DNA from: an uncultured Oscillospiraceae bacterium
GTDB taxonomy: Bacteria; Bacillota; Clostridia; Oscillospirales; Oscillospiraceae
Assembly (NCBI GenBank): GCA_910578575.1
Contig: CAJTQP010000064.1
Location: forward strand, 1 to 13,576
Length of the DNA stretch: 13,576 nt
Reading direction: 5' to 3'
The position numbers and the translations under genes were made by a program. The notes beneath the pieces are model-generated. The model ran no database searches. It was given only the letters and a program-made list of their open reading frames with translations, and was not told the DNA's origin. The stretch's first letter is position 1; every line of letters begins with the position of its first letter. This document shows, one piece after another, positions 1 to 6,236 of the stretch.

Positions 1-20
1 AAGAGAATCCCACAAAACGA

Positions 21-49
21 TTGACAATTCCGTGAAATTTTGCTAAACT
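21..49 (+). promoter_or_regulatory. sigma-A promoter, rightward
   Basis: The -35 is TTGACA (21-26), the spacer is 17 bp, and the -10 is TAAACT (44-49) preceded by TGC, an extended -10. Transcription would start near 56 and run into the hairpin cluster at 72-178. No rightward gene follows before 2314, so the product would be a non-coding RNA, or the match is fortuitous. The -35 and spacing are textbook; the -10 matches consensus at four of six positions. Confidence 0.5.
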
Positions 50-55
50 AGAAGC

Positions 56-184
56 AGAAAATTGAATTTTCGTTTATCTTAAGAAAGCCAAGATAAACAT
101 TCGGCAGCTATGGGGAGGTGCGAACTCCCCACAGCCTGCGCAGGCGAAAGGGCGCCTACACAACGGGATTCCATCCCGCGCCTA
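56..184. ncRNA. candidate structured RNA or leader, family unknown
   Basis: Four consecutive hairpins can be drawn. GTTTATCTT (72-80) pairs with AAGATAAAC (90-98). TGGGGAG (111-117) pairs with CTCCCCA (125-131), extended by GCT/AGC. AGGCG (142-146) pairs with CGCCT (153-157). CGGGAT (164-169) pairs with ATCCCG (173-178). Rightward and leftward promoters flank the block, so the transcribed strand is ambiguous. A leftward transcript would enter DNA beyond the window and could be the leader of a gene there. I checked it by eye against T-box, 6S, SRP, RNase P, tmRNA and common riboswitch motifs and found no convincing match. No uridine tract follows any hairpin. Confidence 0.4.
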
Positions 185-190
185 TCAAAC

Positions 191-220
191 ATTATAGCAT
201 ATCTCTAGCCTACTTTTCAA
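191..220 (-). promoter_or_regulatory. sigma-A promoter, leftward
   Basis: On the minus strand the -35 is TTGAAA (220-215), the spacer is 18 bp, and the -10 is a perfect TATAAT (196-191). Transcription would start near 184 and read the hairpin cluster leftward out of the window. It matches consensus at 11 of 12 positions and is the better supported of the two convergent promoters. Confidence 0.6.
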
Positions 221-222
221 GT

Positions 223-234
223 CCGTATATACGG
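223..234. promoter_or_regulatory. palindromic operator candidate
   Basis: CCGTATATACGG is a perfect 12-bp palindrome lying two bases upstream of the leftward -35 element. A further ATACGG half-site follows at 237-242. The position suits a repressor or activator of the leftward promoter, but no regulator can be assigned. Confidence 0.35.
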
Positions 235-432
235 CCATACGGTAACGCAAACCCATCGCAAACACACAAGGGGGTAGGCGTAGGGGTTGGATTCTTGTTC
301 GATGTTGAAGAGCACTGTGTAGGACATAAGATATTATGCCTGCATGGTGTTTTCTTGCTTTCTCCGACGTCGAGATGGGGCGGGGGGAATGGCGCCTCCC
401 CTGCCCCCGGCGAAGGAGCATATAAAACCACG
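235..432. other. intergenic region without a supported gene
   Basis: Open frames here lack ribosome binding sites and have unlikely composition. The only structure seen is a GC-rich imperfect hairpin: GGGGC-G-GGGGA and TCCCC-T-GCCCC around 377-405, with no uridine tract on either strand. Confidence 0.5.
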
Positions 433-468
433 AAACGCCCCCCCGGACGGATCCGTCCGGGGGCGTTT
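433..468 (-). terminator. rho-independent terminator of the FapA-family gene
   Basis: AAACGCCCCC (433-442) pairs with GGGGGCGTTT (459-468) around an inner palindrome, GGACGGATCCGTCC (445-458). The stem base abuts the TGA stop of the leftward gene. The uridine tracts are short on both strands. It may stop transcription from either side. Confidence 0.75.
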
Positions 469-2070
469 TCACTTTAAGAGTATCCTCCGCTCACACAGGT
501 GGATATTGCACTGCTCCTCTCTGGTGGTGATCTCCTCCTTGGAGCGGCCGATCTGGACATCCAGACAGGGTTGCACCATTTCACAGCGGATGATCCCCTT
601 GCTCTTTTTGTCCAGGGCTTTGTTCACCGCCTCCAGGTCGATTTTCAACATTTCCTGCCGCTCAATGTAGAGCTTGCGCTGTTCCAAAAGCGTCTCCAGC
701 ACCGCTTGCTCCTTCTCCGTGATGCGGTGCCCCAGCTTTCGCAGGGTGGTGATGTTGTCCCACAGCACCGTGAGGGTGGGGCCGATTTCCGCCAGCTCCC
801 CCCGGATCCGCTCCCAGGACTCCGGGATGTGGGGGGGATAACCCACGGAAATTTGACTGCGGCCCCCGGCCAGGTTCCCGATGCGCAGGCAGAGGACACT
901 GCCCCCCGCCCGGATCAGGCTGTCCACGATCATTCCCCGGCCCCCCATGGCGTACACGGTGCCGCCACAGCGGATGGTACAGTTGTTGATGGCTTCCGCG
1001 ATCACGCTGGTTTCCGCCACGATTTCGGCGCACTCCATCACAGGGGACTGCACCTGCCGGGCGGCGGTGAGGAAGGTCTGGTCCTTGGTGCCAAAGATCC
1101 CCTCCTGGACCCGGATGGTCCCGCCGGTGGAGGTCACGCGGGCTTGGCCCATCTTCCCGCCGATGATGATGTCGCCGGAGGCCTCGATGTCCGCCCCGCC
1201 GTCCACATTCCCCTCCACGTAGAGGTTGCCGGAAATCTGAAGAGTCCCCTGGAACTGCTCCATGCTTCCGTCGATGATTTTTTGGGCCTGCACACAAAAC
1301 AGGTCATTTTCGATGTACAGGATGCCGTCCACGCTGGCGGTGAGGGCCAGGCCGCCCCGGTCGATTTTGGTGTTGACCCCCTGGGGGACATTGGCGCTGA
1401 ACACAGGGGGGCTGGGGAGTGCTTGCCCCGTCACATCCATGCCAGGCGTCCCCTCCTTTGGGGGGCGGATCATACAGATCACCGTCCCCTTCCGGATGGG
1501 CTGCACCTGGCTGTCGGGCCCGAAGTCCACTTGGCTGCCGTTCTGGACCTCCACCCGCATATTCGTGCGCCGCTGGAACAGCTCGGTGAGCTTACCGTCG
1601 GACCCTGGATACGGGAGCTTTCCGCGGGCTACGGGGAATACGTGGAGATAGCCCAGGGCAAACTCCCGCTGAAGCTCCTCTTCCGGGAAGACACCGTGGA
1701 GGATGCCCTCATAATGCAGGTCCTCCCAAAAGGTTTCAAAGCTGATCCCGCCGCCATCGTTTTCCGGGGGGAGCAGACAGGCGTAGGCGCACATCCGGTC
1801 TGCGGAGAGGAAAAACCGCGCCTGAGCGTTCATGGGCCGCCATTCGCCATCCAACACCTTCTTGTGCCGGTCCCTACAACTTTCTTTGAGGATACGGATA
1901 AACTCATCTACGGTTTTGCGGTCATCTGGATATTGCGCCTTTGCCTCTTCGCCAGTTGTATCCAGTTCTGAAAATATTTTCCTGTAGGGGATAGGGTGAA
2001 ACGCAGCTCTCTCCTGTTCGCCCCGCGCTGGCTCCTTGGGGACAAAACGATCAAAGATAGGCATTCCCAT
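469..2070 (-). CDS. FapA/DUF342 family protein
   Basis: This 533-aa cytoplasmic protein has no signal peptide or membrane segment. An N-terminal domain (about 1-200) leads to the family motif GTPGMDVTG (207-215) and SVDG (246-249). A beta-solenoid region follows (about 275-410), rich in GN, GD and GG turns such as ISGNLYVEGNV and EASGDIIIGGK. A charged helical, probably coiled-coil segment (about 420-515) completes the DUF342 layout. Family members often occur near motility or envelope genes, but their biochemical role is not settled. An upstream in-frame ATG at 2145 would add 25 residues. I prefer 2070 because GAAGGG lies 7-12 bases before it, whereas the 2145 ATG would sit only about 6 bases from the predicted transcript start with no ribosome binding site. 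The added residues would also be encoded across the 2111-2129 palindrome. Family assignment is confident; the start is less so. Confidence 0.9.
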   Translation of the reverse strand: MGMPIFDRFVPKEPARGEQERAAFHPIPYRKIFSELDTTGEEAKAQYPDDRKTVDEFIRILKESCRDRHKKVLDGEWRPMNAQARFFLSADRMCAYACLLPPENDGGGISFETFWEDLHYEGILHGVFPEEELQREFALGYLHVFPVARGKLPYPGSDGKLTELFQRRTNMRVEVQNGSQVDFGPDSQVQPIRKGTVICMIRPPKEGTPGMDVTGQALPSPPVFSANVPQGVNTKIDRGGLALTASVDGILYIENDLFCVQAQKIIDGSMEQFQGTLQISGNLYVEGNVDGGADIEASGDIIIGGKMGQARVTSTGGTIRVQEGIFGTKDQTFLTAARQVQSPVMECAEIVAETSVIAEAINNCTIRCGGTVYAMGGRGMIVDSLIRAGGSVLCLRIGNLAGGRSQISVGYPPHIPESWERIRGELAEIGPTLTVLWDNITTLRKLGHRITEKEQAVLETLLEQRKLYIERQEMLKIDLEAVNKALDKKSKGIIRCEMVQPCLDVQIGRSKEEITTREEQCNIHLCERRILLK

Positions 2071-2110
2071 CGCCTGCCCTTCGTGAAGTCCGTATTGAAA
2101 ACCGCTTTCC

Positions 2111-2129
2111 GCAGGCTGTGACAGCCTGC
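2111..2129. promoter_or_regulatory. 19-bp perfect palindrome in the FapA-gene leader
   Basis: GCAGGCTGT and ACAGCCTGC flank a single base. The site lies between the predicted transcription start (about 2151) and the preferred start codon (2070). It could be a dimeric-regulator operator or, in RNA, an 8-bp stem with a three-base loop. The nine-base arm ACAGCCTGC also occurs at 131-139. Confidence 0.4.
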
Positions 2130-2157
2130 CCCGATATCCAATCATTGGTCATTTTTT

Positions 2158-2186
2158 ATTGTATCATGCCCCTGGGGATTTATCAA
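2158..2186 (-). promoter_or_regulatory. sigma-A promoter of the FapA-family gene
   Basis: On the minus strand the -35 is TTGATA (2186-2181), the spacer is 17 bp, and the -10 is TACAAT (2163-2158). The start falls near 2151, giving a leader of about 80 nt to the ATG at 2070. Confidence 0.75.
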
Positions 2187-2238
2187 GTGCGAACCTGCGC
2201 TGGGGGGCAGGAATCCGTTGGGTGCGCTGGTGTTTCCC

Positions 2239-2267
2239 TTGCCATTGGCTGCCATTTGTGGTATGAT
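2239..2267 (+). promoter_or_regulatory. sigma-A promoter of the heptad-repeat gene
   Basis: The -35 is TTGCCA (2239-2244), the spacer is 17 bp, and the -10 is TATGAT (2262-2267). The predicted start near 2274 leaves a 40-nt leader carrying GAGGAGGAG before the ATG at 2314. Confidence 0.7.
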
Positions 2268-2313
2268 AGGGCCATACGTTGGAAGATTGGCGGCCTCTGA
2301 GGAGGAGATACCG

Positions 2314-3084
2314 ATGAATAACGAAGAAAAAATCTTAGCAATCTTGGAACAAATGCAGGGCCAGATGGATCGGATAGAAGGCCGGATGGACGGTATGGAA
2401 AGCCGGATGGACCGCATAGAAGCAAGGCAGGAGGAAACTCAGGCTGCCGTTGTTGGCTTGCAAGGCACTGTTGCCAGTATGGAGACGACCATTACCGGCA
2501 TGCAAGGCGCCATTGTTGGTCTGGAAGGTACCGTTGCCGATATCCAGGGCACCGTTGTTGGCCTGCAAGGTACCGTTGCCGATATCCAGGGCACCGTTGT
2601 TGGCCTGCAAGGCACCGTTGCCGATATCCAGGGCACCGTTGTTGGCCTGCAAGGTACCGTTGCCGATATCCAGGGCACCGTTGTTGGTCTACAGGGCACC
2701 GTTGCCAGTATGGAGACGACCATTGCTGACATGCAGGGCGCCATTGCTGAGTTGCAGGGCACTGTTGCCGGTATGCAGACGACCATTGCTGACATGCAGG
2801 GTGCAATTGCTGAGTTGCAAGGCACCGTTGATGGCATGGAGACGACCATTGCCGACATGCAGGTTACCATTACGGAGATGCAGACGACGCTGACGCGGGT
2901 GGCCATTACCCAGGAGAATATCGTCCAGCCGCAGCTGAAGCTGCTGGCGGAGGGGCATGAGAGCTTGTTGGAGTCCCTTGCCTCCCAAGCCAGAGTGGAA
3001 AAGCTGGAGGAAGAGGTGGACGTGCTGCGCACTGCGGTCAAGGGTCTGGCACGTGATGTGGAGGAACTGAAACGCGCACGGTAA
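2314..3084 (+). CDS. heptad-repeat (coiled-coil) protein of unknown function
   Basis: This 256-aa protein starts at 2314, where GAGGAGGAG lies about 7 bases upstream. It has no signal peptide or membrane segment. Residues 1-48 are acidic and helical with Met-Asp/Ile-Glu heptads. Residues 49-188 repeat a seven-residue unit such as LQGTVAD/IQGTVVG, placing Leu/Ile and Val at alternating four- and three-residue spacing, as in a coiled-coil a/d core. A glycine in most heptads is unusual for a plain coiled coil. Residues 200-256 form a charged helical tail (KLEEEVDVLRTAVKGLARD) of a type I recall from hypothetical clostridial proteins. The gene is monocistronic, with its own promoter and terminator. 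A structural rod or oligomerisation scaffold is inferred; a tail-fibre origin is possible but no phage genes are nearby. Confidence 0.85.
   Translation: MNNEEKILAILEQMQGQMDRIEGRMDGMESRMDRIEARQEETQAAVVGLQGTVASMETTITGMQGAIVGLEGTVADIQGTVVGLQGTVADIQGTVVGLQGTVADIQGTVVGLQGTVADIQGTVVGLQGTVASMETTIADMQGAIAELQGTVAGMQTTIADMQGAIAELQGTVDGMETTIADMQVTITEMQTTLTRVAITQENIVQPQLKLLAEGHESLLESLASQARVEKLEEEVDVLRTAVKGLARDVEELKRAR
2458..2877 (+). repeat. in-frame 42-bp tandem repeats inside the heptad-repeat gene
   Basis: Ten 42-bp periods encode pairs of heptads. Four consecutive copies (2521-2562, 2563-2604, 2605-2646, 2647-2688) differ from one another at only one or two bases. The outer copies are diverged variants containing GGAGACGACCATT blocks. 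Because 42 is a multiple of 3, slippage or recombination would change rod length without shifting the frame. Confidence 0.9.
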
Positions 3085-3126
3085 ATCATAGGGGCGCCGC
3101 GTCTGGAGTCCTTCGGTAAATATCAA

Positions 3127-3155
3127 AGAGGCACACCGGTGGGTGTGCCTCTTTT
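3127..3155 (+). terminator. rho-independent terminator
   Basis: AGAGGCACACC (3127-3137) pairs perfectly with GGTGTGCCTCT (3142-3152) around a four-base loop, followed by TTTTCTT. It ends the heptad-repeat gene 42 bp after its stop codon. Confidence 0.9.
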
Positions 3156-3175
3156 CTTATCTCTTAGGGGGGCCC

Positions 3176-3340
3176 TTAGGGCGCGGCGCTGTCCTTTTGG
3201 ACCATCAGCCGCGCCCCGTAGAGGTCCTGGATCTGGATGTGGTCTTTGTCTGCCAGCCGGTGCCCCTTGGGGGCAGCTACACAGAGAGGGTAGGTGCCCA
3301 GGGGCAGGAAGCTGGCCAGGGAAAGAAGCTTTTGGGAGCT
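3176..3340 (-). pseudogene. LysR-family regulator relic (ligand-binding domain fragment)
   Basis: On the minus strand, one open stretch ending in TAA at 3178-3176 reads FLPLGTYPLCVAAPKGHRLA followed by DKDHIQIQDLYGARLMVQKD. This matches the first part of a LysR substrate-binding domain, where a conserved 'pLcva.pkgHrLA..d.i.i.DL.g.rl' segment is typical. There is no DNA-binding domain, start codon or ribosome binding site. A hairpin interrupts immediately upstream, and the rest of the gene is absent. It is a deletion remnant of roughly 45-55 codons. The former regulator may have controlled the neighbouring ABC importer, which is inference from position only. Confidence 0.7.
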
Positions 3341-3346
3341 AAACGC

Positions 3347-3376
3347 CCCCACCGCTTCTTTCGGGAAGCGGTGGGG
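3347..3376. other. 12-bp hairpin between the LysR relic and the ABC operon
   Basis: CCCCACCGCTTC (3347-3358) pairs with GAAGCGGTGGGG (3365-3376) around a six-base loop. No proper uridine tract follows on either strand; the leftward side has only GCGTTTA. It could be a decayed terminator or part of a scattered intergenic repeat. Confidence 0.5.
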
Positions 3377-3393
3377 CCGTGGTGCGCGGGGCC

Positions 3394-3421
3394 TTTCCCG
3401 TCATTGACATAGACGGGGAAA
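3394..3421. promoter_or_regulatory. dyad overlapping the ABC-operon promoter
   Basis: TTTCCCGTC (3394-3402) and GACGGGGAAA (3412-3421) are inverted arms, one carrying an extra G, separated by nine bases that contain the -35 hexamer. A bound dimer would block or contact RNA polymerase, so this is a plausible operator for the importer. No regulator gene lies beside it now. Confidence 0.45.
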
Positions 3422-3432
3422 TCTCATATAAT
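3404..3432 (+). promoter_or_regulatory. perfect-consensus sigma-A promoter of the ABC operon
   Basis: TTGACA (3404-3409), a 17-bp spacer and TATAAT (3427-3432) give an exact consensus match. The start would be near 3439, about 37 nt before the first ATG. A promoter this strong usually needs a repressor, in line with the overlapping dyad. Confidence 0.9.
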
Positions 3433-3475
3433 AGGATGGTATGCAAGATTTATGTCACAGGGAGGAGGGGATGCC

Positions 3476-4264
3476 ATGGGCACCATGCTGGAATTGAAGG
3501 ACGTGACGGTGGAGTTCCCCTCCGCCGACGGGAAGCGCCTCCGGGCCCTGGAGGGGATGAACCTCTCGGTGGAGCAGAAGGAGTTGGTGGCCCTGGTGGG
3601 GCCCTCCGGCTGCGGGAAGACCACGGCGCTGAATGTGTTGGCGGGGCAGCTCCCTGTGGTCCAGGGGCAGGTCCATCTGGCGGGAGAGCCGGTGGAGGGC
3701 TTGCTGCCCTCGGTGGGCTATGTCTCCCAGCGGGATACCCTGCTGCCCTGGCGCACGGTGCTGGACAACGTGGCCCTGGCCATGGAGCTGCGGGGCGTGG
3801 GGAAAAAAGCCCGCCGGGAGCGGGCCAGGGCGCTGATGGAACAGATGGGCCTCCAGGGCTTTGAGGGGAGCTACCCGCGAGAACTCTCCGGGGGGATGCG
3901 CAAGCGGGCGGCCATTGCGCGGGTGCTGGCGGTGTCTCCGGCGGTGCTGATGATGGACGAGCCCTTCGCCCCCCTGGACGCCCTCACCCGGCAGAAGCTC
4001 CAGAACGAGATCCTCCAGCTCTGGGAGGACAGCGGCTGCACCATCCTCTACGTCACCCACGATCTCACCGAGGCCATTACCCTGGCGGACCGGGTGGTGC
4101 TGATGAGTGCCCGTCCCGGCCGGGTGGTGGGGGAGTACCCCATCGACCTGCCCCGGCCCCGGCGGGTGATGGACGTGAAATTCTCCCCCCGCTTTGTGGA
4201 GCTGGAGGAGACGGTGTGGCGGGATCTGGAACGGGAACTGCGCCAAGGGGAGGCGGGGCCATGA
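3476..4264 (+). CDS. ABC importer ATP-binding protein (nitrate/sulfonate/taurine class)
   Basis: This 262-aa ATPase energises the importer encoded with the next two genes and sits on the cytoplasmic face of the membrane. All motifs are intact: Walker A GPSGCGKTT (42-50), Q-loop Gln85 in YVSQRDTLLPWRTV, signature LSGGM (137-141), Walker B VLMMDEP (157-163), D-loop APLDAL, and H-loop His195 in YVTHD. The QRDTLLPW segment and ARPGRVV are typical of the SsuB/TauB/NrtD/ThiZ branch. The start at 3476 is set by GGAGGAGG seven bases upstream; an in-frame ATG at 3452 lies before that site and is rejected. The stop overlaps the permease start (ATGA), indicating translational coupling. The substrate cannot be read from this subunit. 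Confidence 0.95.
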   Translation: MGTMLELKDVTVEFPSADGKRLRALEGMNLSVEQKELVALVGPSGCGKTTALNVLAGQLPVVQGQVHLAGEPVEGLLPSVGYVSQRDTLLPWRTVLDNVALAMELRGVGKKARRERARALMEQMGLQGFEGSYPRELSGGMRKRAAIARVLAVSPAVLMMDEPFAPLDALTRQKLQNEILQLWEDSGCTILYVTHDLTEAITLADRVVLMSARPGRVVGEYPIDLPRPRRVMDVKFSPRFVELEETVWRDLERELRQGEAGP

Positions 4265-5025
4265 GACGACGGAGTTCTCCCGGCCTTTGGACGGTGCTGG
4301 TGCTGGCCCTGGCGGTATGCCTTTGGGAATGGGCCGCAGCGGGGGGGCATGTGAACCCCTTCTTCTTCAGCCGTCCCAGCCTGATCTGGGGGGAGTTTTG
4401 GACCATGGTGGACAACGGCTCCATGGCCCGCCACTTGAAAGCCACCCTGGAGGAGGCGGGCCTGGGCCTGCTCTTCGGGGCGCTGTTGGGGAGCCTTGTG
4501 GGCTTTGCCCTGGGGGTGGCCCCCAAGCTGAGCCGGGCCCTGATGCCCCTGCTCACCGGCCTCAACGGCCTACCCAAGCTGGCCCTGGGGCCTCTCATCA
4601 TCATCTGGTTTGGCCTGGGGCTGCGCTCCAAGGTGCTCATTGCCGGGTTGATGGTGTTTTTCGTATTCGTGTTCAACCTCTACTCTGGGGTCCGGGCAGT
4701 GGAGCCGGAGCTCATCGCGGCGGTGAAGCTGCTAGGGGGGAGCAAACGGCAGGTGATGGGCAAGGTGATCCTCCCCGCCAGCCTGCCCTGGCTGCTGGCC
4801 AGTTTGCGCACCAGCCTGGGGCTGTCCCTGTCCGGGGCCATTGTCGGGGAGTATTTGGGCGCCAGCCGGGGCATGGGCTGGGTGATCGCCGACGCGGGGG
4901 AGCGCTACGACATGGAGCGGGTACTGTGCTGCGTGGCGGTGATCGTGGTGGTGGTGGTCCTGCTGGACTGCGTGGTGCGGCTGCTGGAGCGGCTGCTGCT
5001 GCGCTGGCAGGCGCCGGTTTCGTGA
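4261..5025 (+). CDS. ABC importer permease (SsuC/TauC/ThiX-like)
   Basis: This 254-aa integral membrane protein has about six hydrophobic segments (around 9-26, 65-87, 93-118, 123-142, 172-200 and 221-240). Between them lies the cytoplasmic coupling motif typical of binding-protein-dependent permeases: ELIAAVKLLGGSKRQVMGKV (150-169), followed by ILPASLPWLLASLR. LPKLALGPLIIIWFGLG (104-120) is typical of the sulfonate/nitrate/taurine family. It forms the translocation path with the ATPase, whose gene it overlaps by four bases. Only one permease is encoded, so a homodimer is expected. A short imperfect GC hairpin (5031-5043) separates it from the lipoprotein gene and might adjust relative expression. 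Confidence 0.93.
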   Translation: MRRRSSPGLWTVLVLALAVCLWEWAAAGGHVNPFFFSRPSLIWGEFWTMVDNGSMARHLKATLEEAGLGLLFGALLGSLVGFALGVAPKLSRALMPLLTGLNGLPKLALGPLIIIWFGLGLRSKVLIAGLMVFFVFVFNLYSGVRAVEPELIAAVKLLGGSKRQVMGKVILPASLPWLLASLRTSLGLSLSGAIVGEYLGASRGMGWVIADAGERYDMERVLCCVAVIVVVVVLLDCVVRLLERLLLRWQAPVS

Positions 5026-5083
5026 GGATTCCCCCAAAGGGGGTTCCATAAATGACACAAAAAGGAAAAGGAGACGTTGCAAG

Positions 5084-6124
5084 ATGAAGAAACACTTGGC
5101 ATGGCTGCTGGCTCTGACCCTGTGCCTGGGTCTGCTGGGCGGCTGCGGCGAGAAGCCGGAGGCGGAGGGCGCCCCAGAGGAGGACGCCGGGACCCTGACC
5201 CCTGTGGTGATTACCGAAGAGGTCCGGGGCTATCACTGGGCCCCCGCCTACCTGGCGGAGACCTTGGGCTACTTTGAGGAAGAGGGCCTGGACGTCAGCT
5301 TCGAGACCGTGTCCGGGGCCGACGGTTCCACCCCGGTGCTCTCCGGGGAGGCCCAGTTCTGCCTGAAGGGCATCGAGACCGCCCTGGTGGTCAACGAGCA
5401 GGGCCAGGGGATGAAGGTGCTGGTGTCCACCACCCAGAAGTACCCCTACCAGCTCATCGGTGCCAGTGAGGACTATAGCACCCTGGAGTCCCTCCGGGGG
5501 GGCACCGTGGCCGGGGGCAAGAGCGCCAACAGCGGCCCCTACTCCTTCGCCATGGCCTGCATGAATAAGGCCGGCCTGGTGCCGGAGACGGACGTGAACG
5601 TCATCACCATGGGCAGCGCCGGCTATGCCGCCGCCATCCAGAGCGGGGAGTTGCAGGGGGCCGTGTCCACCAACCCCTGGTCCGCCAAGAAGCTGCTGGA
5701 CGCCGGCGGCGTGGTGATCGTGGACGGCACCGACGACGCCGTCATCGAGGGCATCATCGGCTCTGCCAGCTATGAGCTCTTCACTGTCATGACCTCCGAC
5801 GCCCTCATCGAGAGCGACCCGGAGCTGGTGCAGAAGGCAGTGAACGCCATGGCAAAGGCCATGCAGTGGATGGAGACCGCCACCCCGGAGGAGATTGCGG
5901 AAAAGCTGCTGCCCCTCTTCGAGGGTGCGGAGGAAGAGCTCCTCTACGATGCCCAGTACGACAAGGAGCGGGGCTTGGCCAACTACAAGGGCTACCACTC
6001 CGAGAGCGGCTATGCCGCGGCCATCACCCTGACCAAGCTGGCCGGGAGCATCCAGGAGGGCGTGGCCCCGGATGTGGCTTTTGACGAGAGCTTTTTGGAT
6101 AAAGCCTGGGAAAACCTGCAATAA
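5084..6124 (+). CDS. ABC importer substrate-binding lipoprotein (NMT1/SsuA-like)
   Basis: This 346-aa lipoprotein captures the substrate outside the membrane. The signal peptide ends in the lipobox LGGC (18-21), so Cys21 would be lipid-modified. The mature part opens with the family pattern GYHWAPAYLAETLGYFEEEG, where related proteins have 'aplYvA...GyFeeeGLdV'. GSADGSTPVLSG-like and AGGKSANSGPY segments follow, as expected for an NMT1/ThiY-type fold. AAGGAG about ten bases before 5084 supports the start. Possible substrates of this class include nitrate, sulfonates, taurine, thiamine or riboflavin precursors. No biosynthetic or catabolic gene sits alongside to decide, and no THI- or FMN-type riboswitch is visible in the short leader. 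Confidence 0.92.
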   Translation: MKKHLAWLLALTLCLGLLGGCGEKPEAEGAPEEDAGTLTPVVITEEVRGYHWAPAYLAETLGYFEEEGLDVSFETVSGADGSTPVLSGEAQFCLKGIETALVVNEQGQGMKVLVSTTQKYPYQLIGASEDYSTLESLRGGTVAGGKSANSGPYSFAMACMNKAGLVPETDVNVITMGSAGYAAAIQSGELQGAVSTNPWSAKKLLDAGGVVIVDGTDDAVIEGIIGSASYELFTVMTSDALIESDPELVQKAVNAMAKAMQWMETATPEEIAEKLLPLFEGAEEELLYDAQYDKERGLANYKGYHSESGYAAAITLTKLAGSIQEGVAPDVAFDESFLDKAWENLQ

Positions 6125-6129
6125 TACAT

Positions 6130-6177
6130 CAGCAGCCTTGGGGGACACAACGCCCCCTAAGGCTGCTGCCTAGTTTT
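6130..6177 (+). terminator. terminator of the ABC operon
   Basis: CAGCAGCCTT (6130-6139) pairs with AAGGCTGCTG (6159-6168), with an inner GGGG/CCCC extension, followed by CCTAGTTTT. The uridine tract is offset and short but the stem is strong. Confidence 0.75.
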
Positions 6178-6236
6178 CCTCCAGAGGCACGGTATACAGA
6201 TCCCGCCGGGTACATAAGGTGAACGGGAGGGATCGT

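Noticed and set aside
111..131. tRNA-like T-arm (stem GGGAG/CTCCC with loop TTCGCAC on the minus strand)
   Set aside because: No acceptor, D or anticodon arm can be fitted around it, and the loop lacks the conserved A at position 58.
499..1971. A 490-codon rightward open frame opposite the FapA-family gene
   Set aside because: It is antisense to a gene with a recognisable family, has low-complexity His/Gly/Leu-rich composition and no ribosome binding site; such frames are expected opposite GC-rich genes.
2521..2688. Regularly repeated 42-bp units resembling a repeat array
   Set aside because: The units are directly tandem without spacers, in frame and within a gene with its own start signals, so this is not a CRISPR array.
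6178..6236. Manganese (yybP-ykoY) riboswitch before mntP
   Set aside because: The interval is under 60 bp and lacks the conserved loops; nothing beyond the ribosome binding site is visible.
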